Shown piece by piece: positions 7,958 to 17,573 of a DNA stretch of 64,000 nucleotides. Location of the stretch: contig NZ_QUDV01000002.1 in NCBI RefSeq assembly GCF_003477705.1, positions 248,001 through 312,000 on the forward strand, given 5' to 3'. The notes beneath the pieces were generated by a model. It was given only the letters and a program-made list of their open reading frames with translations, was not told the DNA's origin and ran no database searches. The position numbers were made by a program, and so were the translations under genes. This stretch comes from Dorea sp. AF36-15AT (GTDB taxonomy: Bacteria; Bacillota; Clostridia; Lachnospirales; Lachnospiraceae). Positions within the stretch are counted from its first letter, which is position 1, and each line of letters begins with the position of its first letter.

Positions 7958-9763
7958 ATGGACATATTTTCGATGATGCTGTCACTGCTTAGTGGAGTTG
8001 CGTTATTCTTATTTGGTATGCAGCTTATGGGTGACGGACTGAAAATGGTTGCGGGAGACAAGCTTGAGTCGTTTCTCTATAAAATGACCAACACATCTCT
8101 GAAAGGAGTGGCACTTGGAGCCGGAGTGACATCGGTTATCCAGTCGTCATCAGCGACGACGGTTATGGTAGTCGGATTCGTTAACTCAGGTATGATGAAG
8201 CTGAGACAGGCAATCGGTATTATCATGGGTGCCAATATCGGTACCAGTATTACCGGATGGATTCTGTGTCTGTCTTATATTAACGGTTCCAGCGGAATTG
8301 CCAAGATCTTATCGACAGCAACGATCAGTGCGGTAGTAGCAATCGTTGGTATTGTCATGAAGATGGTATCCAAGAGAACCGTATACCGTAATGTGGGTAA
8401 TATCATGCTTGGTTTTTCCATTCTGATGTTTGGTATGCAGACTATGAGCGGGGCTGTGGCACCGCTAAAGGAAAGCGAAGCATTTACAAATATGCTGACG
8501 ATGTTTTCTAATCCGTTAGCAGGTATTCTGCTCGGTATTGCGTTTACCGCAATTCTACAGAGTGCATCAGCAGCAGTTGGTATTCTGCAGGCATTGTCTG
8601 TGACCGGATCATTGACCTTTGCGACTGCATTCCCGATCATACTGGGAATCGGTGTTGGTGCAGCCTGTCCGGTATTGATCTCTGCAATCGGTGCCAATAA
8701 GAACGGACAGAGAACAGCATTGGTATATCTGATCAATGACTTGTTTGGTATGGTAATCTGGGGAACTGTTTTTTATGTAAGTAATATATTTATACACTAT
8801 CCATTCCTGGATATGACTATGAGTCCGGTTGCGATCGCGATTATTAATACCGCATTCCGTGCAGCAACTGTATGTGTACTGTTTGGATTTATTCCGAAGA
8901 TTGAGAAGTTAGTATGTAAGCTGATCAAGGACAGCCCGGAGGATCTGGAGGACATGGCAGACAGCGCAGACTTTGATCTGTTGGAAGAACGTCTGCTTGC
9001 ATATCCGGCTCTTGCTATCGGACAGTGCCGTCGTGTGCTGCGCGGCATGTCTAAGAATGTGCGTAAGAATGTTGGGCGTGCACTGGATCTGGTAGATGGA
9101 TATGAACGCGAACGTTATAATAAAGTTCAGAGCAAGGAAGAACTGATTGATAAGTACGAGACGAAGATCGGCGAGTATCTGATGCAGCTTACCAAGCGTG
9201 AGATGAATACGGCACAGACCAGACAGGTGTCACTGTATCTGCATATCATCAGCGATCTGGAGCGTGTGGGCGATTATGCATCCAATGTTGCCAGAGTGAC
9301 CAATGAGATCAATGAAAGTAATATTGAATTATCTAAAGAAGCTATTGAGGAACTGGATGTGATCATGGGAGCGGTTCGTGAGACAGTAAGCCTGACGGAG
9401 ACGACTCTTCGAGAGCGTGAAGAAGAAGGGGCATACCGTGTCAGATCCCTGTCTTTGGTAGTAGCAGCGCTGGCAGAAGAGATGAAGATGCGTCACGTGA
9501 CCAGATTGAGTCACGGAGACTGTGAACTGAGACAGGGTACAGCGTTTAATGAATTACTGAACAGCTTTGAACGTATTACAGCGCATTGTACCGGTGCGGT
9601 TACAGCAGTGATCAAGATGGAAGAGAATGATCCGGATATGCATATTCATTCATCTATTCTGGATGAAGAACAGGATATGCAGACTAAGGAGAAAATGCTT
9701 GCACAGGTGAAGACACACAAACCGATTCTGGATGAGTACCGCAGGAAGTATAGTATTGATTAA
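7958..9763 (+). CDS. Na/Pi cotransporter family protein with PhoU-like tail
   Basis: A 601-residue protein expected to take up phosphate with sodium. The N-terminal ~310 residues are membrane-embedded and contain the two inverted family repeats, each with a Q-S-S/A-S-A signature (VIQSSSATT and ILQSASAAV). The C-terminal ~250 residues are soluble and helical, with PhoU-like segments (for example LHIISDLERVGDYASNVA), which likely gate or sense phosphate. The length fits the NptA/PhoU fusion type. A GGGGAGGA ribosome site precedes ATG 7958. It stands alone between the truA terminator and the tyrS leader. Confidence 0.9.
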   Translation: MDIFSMMLSLLSGVALFLFGMQLMGDGLKMVAGDKLESFLYKMTNTSLKGVALGAGVTSVIQSSSATTVMVVGFVNSGMMKLRQAIGIIMGANIGTSITGWILCLSYINGSSGIAKILSTATISAVVAIVGIVMKMVSKRTVYRNVGNIMLGFSILMFGMQTMSGAVAPLKESEAFTNMLTMFSNPLAGILLGIAFTAILQSASAAVGILQALSVTGSLTFATAFPIILGIGVGAACPVLISAIGANKNGQRTALVYLINDLFGMVIWGTVFYVSNIFIHYPFLDMTMSPVAIAIINTAFRAATVCVLFGFIPKIEKLVCKLIKDSPEDLEDMADSADFDLLEERLLAYPALAIGQCRRVLRGMSKNVRKNVGRALDLVDGYERERYNKVQSKEELIDKYETKIGEYLMQLTKREMNTAQTRQVSLYLHIISDLERVGDYASNVARVTNEINESNIELSKEAIEELDVIMGAVRETVSLTETTLREREEEGAYRVRSLSLVVAALAEEMKMRHVTRLSHGDCELRQGTAFNELLNSFERITAHCTGAVTAVIKMEENDPDMHIHSSILDEEQDMQTKEKMLAQVKTHKPILDEYRRKYSID

Positions 9764-9803
9764 TTGATGGTGCATTGCCAGACGGTGAACGGAATAGAAG
9801 GTC

Positions 9804-9832
9804 TTGACAAGAGACTGGAAATCGGTTAATCT
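9804..9832 (+). promoter_or_regulatory. Probable promoter of the tyrS T-box leader
   Basis: TTGACA at 9804-9809 is followed after 17 bases by TAATCT (9827-9832), a weak -10. The predicted start near 9839 matches the beginning of the structured T-box leader. Confidence 0.5.
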
Positions 9833-9837
9833 TTTAA

Positions 9838-10150
9838 ACAATAGTGGAAAAGCGAAGAAGAGAAAAAGTAACATTGCTTGCACCCATACAGAAAGTTGCC
9901 GGTTGATGAGAGGCGCATGAAGGAAAGTAGTGTGAATACATCTCGGAGCTGCACAACGAAAGAATCTCAGATAGATATGAAAAGGCAGAATCTGATGTGA
10001 GATTTAAGTAGACTGTGACGCTGGCGCACGTTACGCGCAGAAGCTGTGAATGCAGCCACAGAGGCTGTCAGTGTGAACTGATGGTGAATTAAGGTGGTAA
10101 CACGGAGTATAGACCCGTCCTTATCGAGAGATAAGGATGGGTTATTTTAT
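9838..10150 (+). ncRNA. Tyrosine T-box riboswitch upstream of tyrS
   Basis: A ~300-base leader that senses uncharged tRNA-Tyr and decides between termination and read-through into tyrS. Visible parts are the Stem I AGTA bulge (AAAGTAAC near 9867), the specifier loop GAATACA with the Tyr codon TAC at 9937-9939, the T-box AAGGTGGTAACACGG at 10091-10105, and a competing terminator. In the terminator ACCCGTCCTTATC (10113-10125) pairs with GATAAGGATGGGT (10130-10142) over a GAGA loop, followed by TATTTTAT. The codon agrees with the downstream gene. Exact boundaries are estimated. Confidence 0.93.
10113..10150 (+). terminator. T-box-controlled terminator before tyrS
   Basis: A near-perfect 13-base-pair stem with GAGA tetraloop (10113-10142) and a T-rich tail. 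It is the off-state hairpin of the tyrosine T-box and overlaps sequence needed for the antiterminator. Confidence 0.9.
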
Positions 10151-10161
10151 CTCAGTCGAGA

Positions 10162-10188
10162 AGACTCCCACCTCTTCAGGTGGTGAGT
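10162..10188 (+). other. Second hairpin between T-box terminator and tyrS start
   Basis: ACTCCCACCT and AGGTGGTGAGT can form a hairpin with one mismatch over a CTTC loop, just upstream of the A-rich stretch and AAAGGAG ribosome site of tyrS. It lacks a T tail, so it is probably not a terminator; it may protect or modulate the read-through mRNA. Function unknown. Confidence 0.4.
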
Positions 10189-10208
10189 AATAAAAAAAGG
10201 AGAAGATT

Positions 10209-11429
10209 ATGGGTATTTATGAAGAACTTCAGGCGCGCGGACTAATCGCGCAGGTGACTGATGAAGAGAGAATCAGAGAACTGGTTAACAATGGAAAGGC
10301 AACATTTTATATTGGATTTGACCCGACGGCAGACAGTCTGCATGTGGGTCACTTCATGGCATTGTGCCTGATGAAGAGACTGCAGGAAGCAGGAAATAAG
10401 CCAATTGCATTGATTGGTGGTGGTACAGGATATATCGGAGATCCGTCTGGAAGATCTGATATGAGAAGCATGATGACGCCAGAGCAGATCCAGCACAATT
10501 GCGACTGCTTCAAGAAGCAGATGAGCAAGTTTATCGATTTTTCAGAAGGCAAGGCGCTGATGGTTAACAATGCTGACTGGCTTCTGGATCTGAACTATAT
10601 CGATGTACTGCGCGAGATCGGACCACACTTCTCGGTTAATCGTATGCTGACAGCAGAGTGTTACAAGCAGAGAATGGAAAAGGGACTCAGCTTCCTGGAG
10701 TTTAACTACATGATCATGCAGGCATATGATTTCTACGAGCTGTTCCAGAATTACGGATGTAATCTGGAGTTCGGTGGTGACGACCAGTGGAGCAATATGC
10801 TGGCAGGTACAGAATTGATCCGCCGTAAGCTTGGCAAGGATGCGAGCGCGATGACCATTACGCTGCTTCTGAATTCAGAAGGCAAGAAGATGGGCAAGAC
10901 ACAGAGCGGTGCTGTGTGGCTTGATCCGGAGAAGACATCTCCGTTTGAGTTTTATCAGTACTGGAGAAATGTAGGAGACGCTGACGTGCTCAAATGTATC
11001 CGCATGCTGACATTCCTTCCGTTGGAAGAAATTGACAAGATGGACAGCTGGGAAGGTGCGCAGCTTAATACAGCAAAAGAGATTCTGGCTTATGAGCTGA
11101 CAAAACTGGTGCACGGCGAAGAAGAAGCTGAGAAGGCACAGGCAGCAGCGAAAGCATTGTTCAGTCAGGGTGCAGCAGCAGACATGCCGACAACAGAACT
11201 GACATCAGAGGATCTGACAGACGGAAGCATCGATATCCTGAGTATTCTTGTAAAGAGTAGCTTGGTTCCATCAAGAGCAGAAGCACGACGTGCTGTACAG
11301 CAGGGCGGTGTAACTGTTGAAGGTGAGAAAGTCGGAGATATCAAGACTTCTTATACAGCAGATACATTGGGAAAAGGTTTGGTAGTAAAGAAAGGCAAGA
11401 AGAACTTCCGTAAAGTAGTAATGAAATAA
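10209..11429 (+). CDS. tyrS: Tyrosyl-tRNA synthetase
   Basis: A 406-residue class I aminoacyl-tRNA synthetase that charges tRNA-Tyr. The HIGH motif appears as HVGH (45-48), the tyrosine pocket segment as [13 protein letters not shown], and the KMSKS loop as KKMGKTQ near residue 230. The C-terminal ~65 residues form an S4 RNA-binding domain ([14 protein letters not shown]). The length is normal for bacterial TyrRS. The start follows AAAAGGAG. Expression is controlled by the upstream tyrosine T-box (9838-10150). Confidence 0.96.
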   Translation: MGIYEELQARGLIAQVTDEERIRELVNNGKATFYIGFDPTADSLHVGHFMALCLMKRLQEAGNKPIALIGGGTGYIGDPSGRSDMRSMMTPEQIQHNCDCFKKQMSKFIDFSEGKALMVNNADWLLDLNYIDVLREIGPHFSVNRMLTAECYKQRMEKGLSFLEFNYMIMQAYDFYELFQNYGCNLEFGGDDQWSNMLAGTELIRRKLGKDASAMTITLLLNSEGKKMGKTQSGAVWLDPEKTSPFEFYQYWRNVGDADVLKCIRMLTFLPLEEIDKMDSWEGAQLNTAKEILAYELTKLVHGEEEAEKAQAAAKALFSQGAAADMPTTELTSEDLTDGSIDILSILVKSSLVPSRAEARRAVQQGGVTVEGEKVGDIKTSYTADTLGKGLVVKKGKKNFRKVVMK

Positions 11430-11486
11430 GATGCCAGTGAAAAGTGCGGAGTGATCCGCAGGCATCTGCTGATATATGTATGAAAT

Positions 11487-11552
11487 GAGGCTGTGATTAA
11501 TCAAACACTTTTGATTAGTAATCAAAACGAATGATTAGTCACAGCCTCGTAT
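11487..11552. terminator. Terminator region between tyrS and the convergent GH13 gene
   Basis: GAGGCTGTGATTAATC (from 11487) pairs, with one mismatch, with GATTAGTCACAGCCTC (ending 11548). A nested TGATTA/TAATCA hairpin lies inside. It can end transcription from both sides. Confidence 0.7.
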
Positions 11553-11582
11553 TATATATAGTTGTCCACAACAGATATGTTT

Positions 11583-12890
11583 TTAGAATTTCAGATAATT
11601 GACACTGTAAGGTGCCATGTCAAATTGTCCGTTCAACGTTATCGCATTACCACTTAAAAGTTCTGTTGCCGTGCCATTCAGATCACCATGGTAAGCAGTG
11701 TAATGATCACTGGATGCATTAATTGCTACCAGAATCCGTTCTTTTTCAGAAGCGCGTTCAAAGATTAACTGATGGTTGGTCAGAACTACATTGCGGTAAT
11801 TGCCATTGCATAGACCATCACTCGATTGCCGTATGGCAATCAGCTTCTCGATAAATTCTGTCAGTTCATTTGGCTTTGGTGTATCGAAACACGGCCGCAG
11901 TGCATAATCATTGTCTGGTGCTTTTGTACCTTCTTCACCCCATTCACTGCCATAATAGAGACATGGAATGCCAGGCATACCCATTAACAGACCATAAGCC
12001 GGGCGTATATGTTCTTTGTTCGTCAGAATGGAAGCGAGTCGGGTGACATCATGGTTGTCTACAAAGTTCATCAGATGCTTGCCGCGGTAAATGCACCATG
12101 GGTCCGGACCATATTGGCGGTGCAGTGAATGTGCGATCTCGAACATGTTCATAGAATTGAAACTGGAGTAGATGCCCTTGTAGCATTCGTAGTTGGTGCA
12201 GCTGTGCAGCATTTCATCATTCGCGATCAGATTATAATCACCGAATAAAACTTCTCCGATCAGTGCAAAGTCTGGTTTGAGTTCGTTGGTAAAATGTCGG
12301 AGACTGCGCATAAAGTTATGATCTAGGCTGTACGCTACATCCAGACGAAGCCCGTCAATATCAAATTCCTCGATCCATCCGCGCACGCAGTCCAGCAGAT
12401 AATCGGTCACGGTCGAATTCTGAAGGTTCAGTTTCACTAATTCATAATGTCCTTCCCAGCCTTCGTACCAGAATCCATCGTTGTAGCAGCTGTTGCCGTC
12501 AAAGCTGATGTGAAACCAGTCTTTGTATGGAGAATCCCATTTCTTTTCCTGCACATCGCGAAATGCCCAGAATCCTCTTCCTACATGATTAAATACGCCA
12601 TCCAGCACAATGCGGATATCGTGTTCGTGCAGTATCCGGCAGACATCTGCAAAATCTTTATTCGTGCCAAGACGACAGTCAATCGTACGGAAATCTCTGG
12701 TGTCGTAGCCATGATTGTCTGAAGCAAAGATCGGATTCAGCAGGATGGCATCAACACCAAGTTCTTTTAAATAATCAGCCCATTCTCCGATCTTGAGGAT
12801 GCGAGAAACGCAGATGCCGTCATTGGCATATGGTGCACCGCAGAAGCCAATCGGATAGATCTGATAAAATACACTATTATAAGCCCACAT
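11583..12890 (-). CDS. GH13 alpha-amylase-family glycosidase (maltodextrin-type)
   Basis: A 435-residue cytosolic glycoside hydrolase (no signal peptide) acting on alpha-glucan oligosaccharides. All GH13 core motifs are present: DGVFNH (97-102), nucleophile D184 in GLRLDVA, acid/base E213 in IGEV, and the transition-state stabiliser in FVDNHD (H280, D281). It is compact, lacking the N-terminal domain of neopullulanases, and resembles cyclomaltodextrinase or intracellular amylase; the precise substrate is unresolved. An AGAGG ribosome site precedes the start. It lies 23 bases after an XRE regulator and is probably cotranscribed with it, from right to left. Confidence 0.88.
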   Translation of the reverse strand: MWAYNSVFYQIYPIGFCGAPYANDGICVSRILKIGEWADYLKELGVDAILLNPIFASDNHGYDTRDFRTIDCRLGTNKDFADVCRILHEHDIRIVLDGVFNHVGRGFWAFRDVQEKKWDSPYKDWFHISFDGNSCYNDGFWYEGWEGHYELVKLNLQNSTVTDYLLDCVRGWIEEFDIDGLRLDVAYSLDHNFMRSLRHFTNELKPDFALIGEVLFGDYNLIANDEMLHSCTNYECYKGIYSSFNSMNMFEIAHSLHRQYGPDPWCIYRGKHLMNFVDNHDVTRLASILTNKEHIRPAYGLLMGMPGIPCLYYGSEWGEEGTKAPDNDYALRPCFDTPKPNELTEFIEKLIAIRQSSDGLCNGNYRNVVLTNHQLIFERASEKERILVAINASSDHYTAYHGDLNGTATELLSGNAITLNGQFDMAPYSVNYLKF

Positions 12891-12913
12891 AATAATAACC
12901 TCTTTTCGTATGT

Positions 12914-13639
12914 TTAATAAATGACTAAGGAGTTTACACGCTTCAGCTCTGCAAGAGTTGTTTTATCTGAGATGCTAAGTTCAGCCCGGAGCGTGTCGTC
13001 CATAGGCAGCGGATTCAGCGAAAAAATCACTTTGATCGCGTAAGGATTACGCAGTGACTGCGATAAGGCAATCAGCAGTCCGGTTGTTGTATTCTTTAAA
13101 GAAAATGTCGCTTTGGCGCAGATGGACAAGTCATCACTTTCGTTATATGGATTCTTGCAGTAGATATTGGTGATGAAGTCGTGAACAAACATAGTTCCTT
13201 TGTAAATGTACTGCGCATCAGTATAATTATATTCGTCAGCGACATCGTAGTAAAGAATGATGTCATCGTAATCGTGTTCCGGATTCGCCTGTACTTCCAG
13301 TACACAAGGGTAAATCTTGCGGTCAATTGCAAAATACTGATACATATAGAAGATATTGGAACGCTTGAAAAAACTGCGCTCGTCTGTTTTCTCAAGCCGT
13401 GGCTTGCCGGGAGCCTGGTAATCCGTCAGCTGATTTACCGATACATTCAATGCATCTGCAATTTCAAACAATGTAGCTACATTTAATGCAAGTCGGCCGT
13501 TCTCGTATTTCGAAATGGTAGATGTGCTTACATGGAGCTTGCGTGCCAGAGTATCGATGGTCATATGCTGTCTGGTGCGATACATACGGATTCTCTGGGC
13601 AACGTGTTCCGCCGGCGTATGCACAGTATTGATTGCCAT
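12914..13639 (-). CDS. XRE-family regulator with C-terminal sensory domain
   Basis: A 241-residue protein. Residues ~14-70 are an HTH_3 domain (TIDTLARKLHVSTSTISKYENGR). The remaining ~165 residues form an unrecognised, aromatic-rich domain that might bind a ligand. AAGGAAGTGATT precedes the start. It is the first gene of a leftward pair with the GH13 glycosidase (23-base gap), so it likely controls that enzyme and itself. It is divergent from the MFS-peptidase operon across a 337-base gap with direct repeats (13891-13939), where it may also bind; this is inference. Confidence 0.8.
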   Translation of the reverse strand: MAINTVHTPAEHVAQRIRMYRTRQHMTIDTLARKLHVSTSTISKYENGRLALNVATLFEIADALNVSVNQLTDYQAPGKPRLEKTDERSFFKRSNIFYMYQYFAIDRKIYPCVLEVQANPEHDYDDIILYYDVADEYNYTDAQYIYKGTMFVHDFITNIYCKNPYNESDDLSICAKATFSLKNTTTGLLIALSQSLRNPYAIKVIFSLNPLPMDDTLRAELSISDKTTLAELKRVNSLVIY

Positions 13640-13976
13640 ATAATCACTTCCTTAGTATATAGATATTTACAATATTTTTCCTTAACAGATAGACTGCTAC
13701 AATAACTAATATACCATATATTTCCAAAAAGGAAAGATTTTTTTGAAATTACTAAGACAATAATAGACTGATGTACAGTATTTTCTAAAAATACAATCTT
13801 TCTTTCTGGATTAGACAAAAAAGTCTTAAAAGTTTCCATAGAGGAAAAAATCACCGGTTTGATAAATATGAACCTGAATGATAATCTTTTATCAAGATAA
13901 ATACTGAGTTGCGCATAAGTATTTCTTATATCAGGATAAGTAGTTTAACAGGAGACCGGAGAGAAAGGGTGATTAT
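13640..13976. other. Divergent intergenic region, XRE gene and MFS gene
   Basis: A 337-base AT-rich stretch without a convincing gene. The right half holds two direct repeats, ATCAAGATAA (13891-13900) and ATCAGGATAA (13930-13939), around an inverted repeat AAATACT (13899-13905) / AGTATTT (13918-13924). These look like binding sites for a regulator of the MFS gene or of both divergent units. No clear -35/-10 pair could be fixed. Confidence 0.45.
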
Positions 13977-15266
13977 ATGGAAACACGTGGTTATAAACAA
14001 AATCGAGTTGTCATCATGTTAGTTGCATTGGCTGGAATGAGTGTGTATCTGCTTCCATACTTCCGTTACTATTATTACGATGCGTATGTTTCGTATTTTG
14101 GAATCAACGATCTGCAGATGGGAACACTGGGAAGCATCTATGGAGTGCTTGCAATCGTAGGATATTGTCTGGGCGGTTGGGTAGCTGACCGGGTATCTCT
14201 GAAGCTTGCGATATCTGGATCCTTGGTAGTAACAGGACTCGGAGCGTTCGTGCTTCTTCTGAAACCGGCATTTCCGATTCATGTAGGAATCTATGCATTA
14301 TGGGGTGTTACCTCTATTATGACATTCTGGAATCCGTGTATGAAAGCACTGCGGGCACTGTCAAAAGCAAGTGAGCAGGGACGAGGCTATGCGTTGTTTG
14401 ATATGACAAGAGGAATCTTGAACTTCCTTTCAGGACTTGTGATTCTGGCAGCATTTACCGCTGTTACGAAAAAAGTCGGCGAAGCAAACGGCATGACAGG
14501 GCTGATTCTCTTTTATGGTATTGAAGCAATCGTAGTAGGTGTGGCTGTATACTTTGCATTGCTGAAATGCCTCCCGAAGTCACTGGATTCTAATACAGAG
14601 AAGGATACAAGCTTTGGAAAGAATGTATTGAAAGCGTTGAAAATGCCGACGACATGGTGTGTAATCGTGATCATGTTCATGACGTATGGAGTTATCATTA
14701 CATATAACTATGTAGTGCCGTATTGTACAGCAGCATTTGGAATGTCTGCAGCACTGGCAGCGATTATGGGGTATGCGGCAAATGGATTCCGCTTTGTGGG
14801 ATGTGCGATCGGTGGACAGATCGCCGACAGAAAAGGTCTTTCAACCATGATGCTGGCAGATGTTATTCTGATGATCGTAGGAGTTGCCGGTATTCTGTAT
14901 ACACCGCGTTCTATGAAATTTATGTGGATGTTGATCATTAGTATAGCATTGTTGTGTATGTTCATGTACAGTGCACAGGCATTACACTATGCGGTTCTGG
15001 AAGAAGGCGAATATCCGGTAGAAATCATGGGTGCAGTTACATTTATCATCTCTCCTCTTGGATACAGCGCAGAAAGCATTATGCCATTGTACAATGGCTG
15101 GTGTCTGAATCATTTCTCAGGACTGGAAGGATACGAGATGATCTTCAAGACCTTTATTGGTATGCTGTGCATCGCAATTGTAGCGATCATCATTTTCCGT
15201 AAGCTGACCAAAGAACGACGGATGGAACTGGCTGAGATGAGAAAGAAAGGCGAAGAAGCAAGTTAA
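13977..15266 (+). CDS. MFS transporter
   Basis: A 429-residue major facilitator protein with about 12 hydrophobic segments and the loop 2-3 signature in variant form (GGWVADRVSLKLAI, near residue 64), repeated in the second half as GGQIADRKG. Members of this type carry small solutes; the substrate cannot be read. The next gene, 62 bases downstream, is an M24 aminopeptidase, so uptake of peptides or their products is possible but unproven. A GGAGAG site precedes ATG 13977. The long upstream gap contains repeated putative operator boxes. Confidence 0.82.
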   Translation: METRGYKQNRVVIMLVALAGMSVYLLPYFRYYYYDAYVSYFGINDLQMGTLGSIYGVLAIVGYCLGGWVADRVSLKLAISGSLVVTGLGAFVLLLKPAFPIHVGIYALWGVTSIMTFWNPCMKALRALSKASEQGRGYALFDMTRGILNFLSGLVILAAFTAVTKKVGEANGMTGLILFYGIEAIVVGVAVYFALLKCLPKSLDSNTEKDTSFGKNVLKALKMPTTWCVIVIMFMTYGVIITYNYVVPYCTAAFGMSAALAAIMGYAANGFRFVGCAIGGQIADRKGLSTMMLADVILMIVGVAGILYTPRSMKFMWMLIISIALLCMFMYSAQALHYAVLEEGEYPVEIMGAVTFIISPLGYSAESIMPLYNGWCLNHFSGLEGYEMIFKTFIGMLCIAIVAIIIFRKLTKERRMELAEMRKKGEEAS

Positions 15267-15328
15267 ACAGTATATATAGAAAATGGACATACATAATGGT
15301 AAAAGAATACAAAAGGAGGTAGCAGACT

Positions 15329-16414
15329 ATGATGAACAAAGAAAGATTTGCAAGAGTTGTGGAAGAGATGAAGCGGCAGGGACTTACGCAGATACTGATT
15401 GCAGATGATCCGGCCATCTTCTGGCTGACAGGACGCATTGTGAATCCAATGGAACGTTGCGGAGCAATTCTTCTGAAGGATGACGGAGAAGTACATGCAT
15501 TTATGAATAATCTGTTTTGCTTTGAGCCGATTGATGGCATGACAATGCACTATTATGCAGATGGAGAGAATCCATATAAGTTGATTGCAGATGAGCTGGC
15601 TCCGGGAAAGGTTGGATTTGATAAAAATTGGGCTTCCAAGCATACGATTTCTGTACTGAAAGAACGTGATGATATTATTCCGGTACTTGGTTCTGATCCA
15701 ATCGACGTTTGCAAATCACACAAAGATGAAGCGGAAAAAGAAGCACTTCGGCATGCGGCTAATATTAATGACATGGCAGTAGAGTTTGGAATTAAGCATA
15801 TTGATCCGAGTCTTGATGAGTTGACACTGTCCAACATGATCGAAGAATTCTTTGAAGAGCATGGTGCGGTTCAGGACATGCAGTTACAGTATGTATGCTA
15901 TGGAAAAAATGCAGCAGAGCCACATCACGGAGCAGTTGCCGGAGAAATGCTGAAAGAGGGAGATGCAGTATTATTTGATCTCTGGGCACCGATTAATAAT
16001 TACTGGTGTGATATGACACGTACAGTATTCTATAAGAGCTGCAGTGAAGAGCACCGCAAAGTATATGAGATTGTAAAAGCGGCACAGCAGGCAGCAATAG
16101 ATTTCGTAAAGCCTGGAGTGAAAATGTCGGATGTAGATGCAGTGGCACGTAAAGTCATTACAGATGCCGGCTATGGAGAGTATTTCCTGACACGAACCGG
16201 ACATGGCGTGGGCATGACTGTTCATGAACCGCCGGAGGCCAGCCCATCCTGTGATCTGATCGCAGAGCCTGGAATGTGTTTCTCCATCGAACCGGGAATC
16301 TATCTGAAAGATGATGTGGGAGTCCGGATCGAAGATCTGGTTATAGTAACAGAGGATGGATGTGAGGTGCTGACGAAGTATCCAAAAGATCTTCAGATCG
16401 TAGGAAATGATTAA
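15329..16414 (+). CDS. Xaa-Pro aminopeptidase (M24 family)
   Basis: A 361-residue metallopeptidase releasing N-terminal residues next to proline. The N-terminal ~130 residues are the creatinase/prolidase-like domain and the rest is the pita-bread domain. Metal ligands are visible in order: D in LFDLWAPI, D in NYWCDMTRT, H in TGHGVGMTVHEPP, E in FSIEPGIYL and E in VRIEDLV. No signal peptide is present, so it is cytosolic. The length is normal. AAAGGAGG precedes the start, and MM codons at 15329/15332 make the first residue ambiguous. Ends at terminator 16476-16518. Confidence 0.92.
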   Translation: MMNKERFARVVEEMKRQGLTQILIADDPAIFWLTGRIVNPMERCGAILLKDDGEVHAFMNNLFCFEPIDGMTMHYYADGENPYKLIADELAPGKVGFDKNWASKHTISVLKERDDIIPVLGSDPIDVCKSHKDEAEKEALRHAANINDMAVEFGIKHIDPSLDELTLSNMIEEFFEEHGAVQDMQLQYVCYGKNAAEPHHGAVAGEMLKEGDAVLFDLWAPINNYWCDMTRTVFYKSCSEEHRKVYEIVKAAQQAAIDFVKPGVKMSDVDAVARKVITDAGYGEYFLTRTGHGVGMTVHEPPEASPSCDLIAEPGMCFSIEPGIYLKDDVGVRIEDLVIVTEDGCEVLTKYPKDLQIVGND

Positions 16415-16475
16415 TTGTGGAAAAAGGTGATAACTTAAGAACAGTTACGTTAAAGGTTTATTAGCTTAATATAGG

Positions 16476-16520
16476 AAAGACCTGCCTCTCATCTGGTCAG
16501 AAGAGTGGCAGGTCTTTTCT
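16476..16520 (+). terminator. Terminator after the aminopeptidase gene
   Basis: AAAGACCTGCC (16476-16486) pairs perfectly with GGCAGGTCTTT (16507-16517), followed by T residues. It separates the peptidase operon from the ribosomal operon. Confidence 0.85.
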
Positions 16521-16556
16521 GTGCGTAGATAGTACCACAAAATATACGGAAAAAGC

Positions 16557-16585
16557 TTGACATGCAAAAAAACGTATAATATAAT
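16557..16585 (+). promoter_or_regulatory. Near-consensus promoter of rplM-rpsI
   Basis: TTGACA (16557-16562) and TATAAT (16580-16585) are both perfect consensus hexamers with an exact 17-base spacer, as expected for a growth-rate-linked ribosomal operon. The ~105-base leader that follows could hold an L13 autoregulatory structure, which I could not confirm. Confidence 0.9.
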
Positions 16586-16698
16586 AAATCAGTATGACGA
16601 TGGGAGAAACAGAATGCTCTCCAAAGCCCCGGAAGCATCTGATTTCGATAGAGTTAATTGTTAAATAAGCAATGTAATGAATCACAGGAGGGAAACCA

Positions 16699-17127
16699 AT
16701 GAAAACTTATATGGCTAATCCAGATAAGATTGAAAGAAAATGGTATGTAGTTGATGCAACAGATTGCACATTAGGACGTCTGGCATCAGAAGTAGCAAAG
16801 GTTTTAAGAGGAAAGAACAAACCGGAATTCACACCGCATGTTGATACAGGTGACTACGTAATCGTAGTTAACGCTGAGAAAGTTAAAGTAACTGGTAAGA
16901 AACTGAGCCAGAAGGTATATTACAATCACTCTGACTATGTTGGAGGAATGAAAGAGACTACTCTGGCAGAGATGCTGGATAAGAAACCAGAGCGCGTTAT
17001 CGAGCTGGCAGTTAAGGGAATGCTTCCAAAGGGACCTCTCGGAAGATCTATGATCAAGAAGCTTCATGTATATGCAGGACCGGAGCACGAGCAGCAGGCT
17101 CAGAAGCCGGTTGAACTGAAATTTTAA
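16699..17127 (+). CDS. rplM: 50S ribosomal protein L13
   Basis: A 142-residue early-assembly protein of the large ribosomal subunit. It has the typical start region ([17 protein letters not shown]), the [11 protein letters not shown] segment, and the end signature [12 protein letters not shown] followed by [16 protein letters not shown]. The length is standard. A CAGGAGGG ribosome site precedes ATG 16699. It is transcribed from the consensus promoter at 16557-16585 together with rpsI. Confidence 0.98.
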   Translation: MKTYMANPDKIERKWYVVDATDCTLGRLASEVAKVLRGKNKPEFTPHVDTGDYVIVVNAEKVKVTGKKLSQKVYYNHSDYVGGMKETTLAEMLDKKPERVIELAVKGMLPKGPLGRSMIKKLHVYAGPEHEQQAQKPVELKF

Positions 17128-17155
17128 TTAGGAAGGTCGAAAGGAGGATATAACA

Positions 17156-17548
17156 GTGGCTACAGCAAAATTCTACGGAACAGGAAGAAGAAAAAAATCA
17201 ATCGCAAGAGTATATCTTGTACCTGGAACAGGTAAGATTACAATTAATAAAAGAGATATCGATGAGTATCTTGGACTTGAAACTCTGAAAGTTATCGTTC
17301 GTCAGCCATTAGTACTGACAGATACAGAAGGTAAATTCGATGTAATCGTTAACGTAAAGGGTGGCGGTTACACAGGACAGGCAGGAGCAATCCGCCATGG
17401 TATTTCAAGAGCACTTCTTGAGGCAGATGCTGATTACAGACCAGTGCTTAAGAAAGCCGGATTCCTGACACGTGATCCACGTATGAAAGAACGTAAGAAA
17501 TACGGTCTCAAAGCAGCTCGTAGAGCACCACAGTTCAGCAAGCGATAA
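17156..17548 (+). CDS. rpsI: 30S ribosomal protein S9
   Basis: A 130-residue small-subunit protein whose basic C-terminal tail reaches the P-site tRNA; the tail ends in FSKR as usual. The body shows [17 protein letters not shown] and [19 protein letters not shown], the S9 signature. The start is GTG at 17156, supported by AAAGGAGG eight bases upstream and by alignment of the N-terminus to the family. It follows rplM by 28 bases and ends at terminator 17574-17606. Confidence 0.98.
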   Translation: MATAKFYGTGRRKKSIARVYLVPGTGKITINKRDIDEYLGLETLKVIVRQPLVLTDTEGKFDVIVNVKGGGYTGQAGAIRHGISRALLEADADYRPVLKKAGFLTRDPRMKERKKYGLKAARRAPQFSKR

Positions 17549-17573
17549 TCGTTTGGAACGTAAAAAGATTTAT

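Noticed and set aside
10162..10188. Hairpin resembling ends of IS200/IS605 elements
   Set aside because: No transposase or second end is nearby, and the position fits a leader structure of tyrS.
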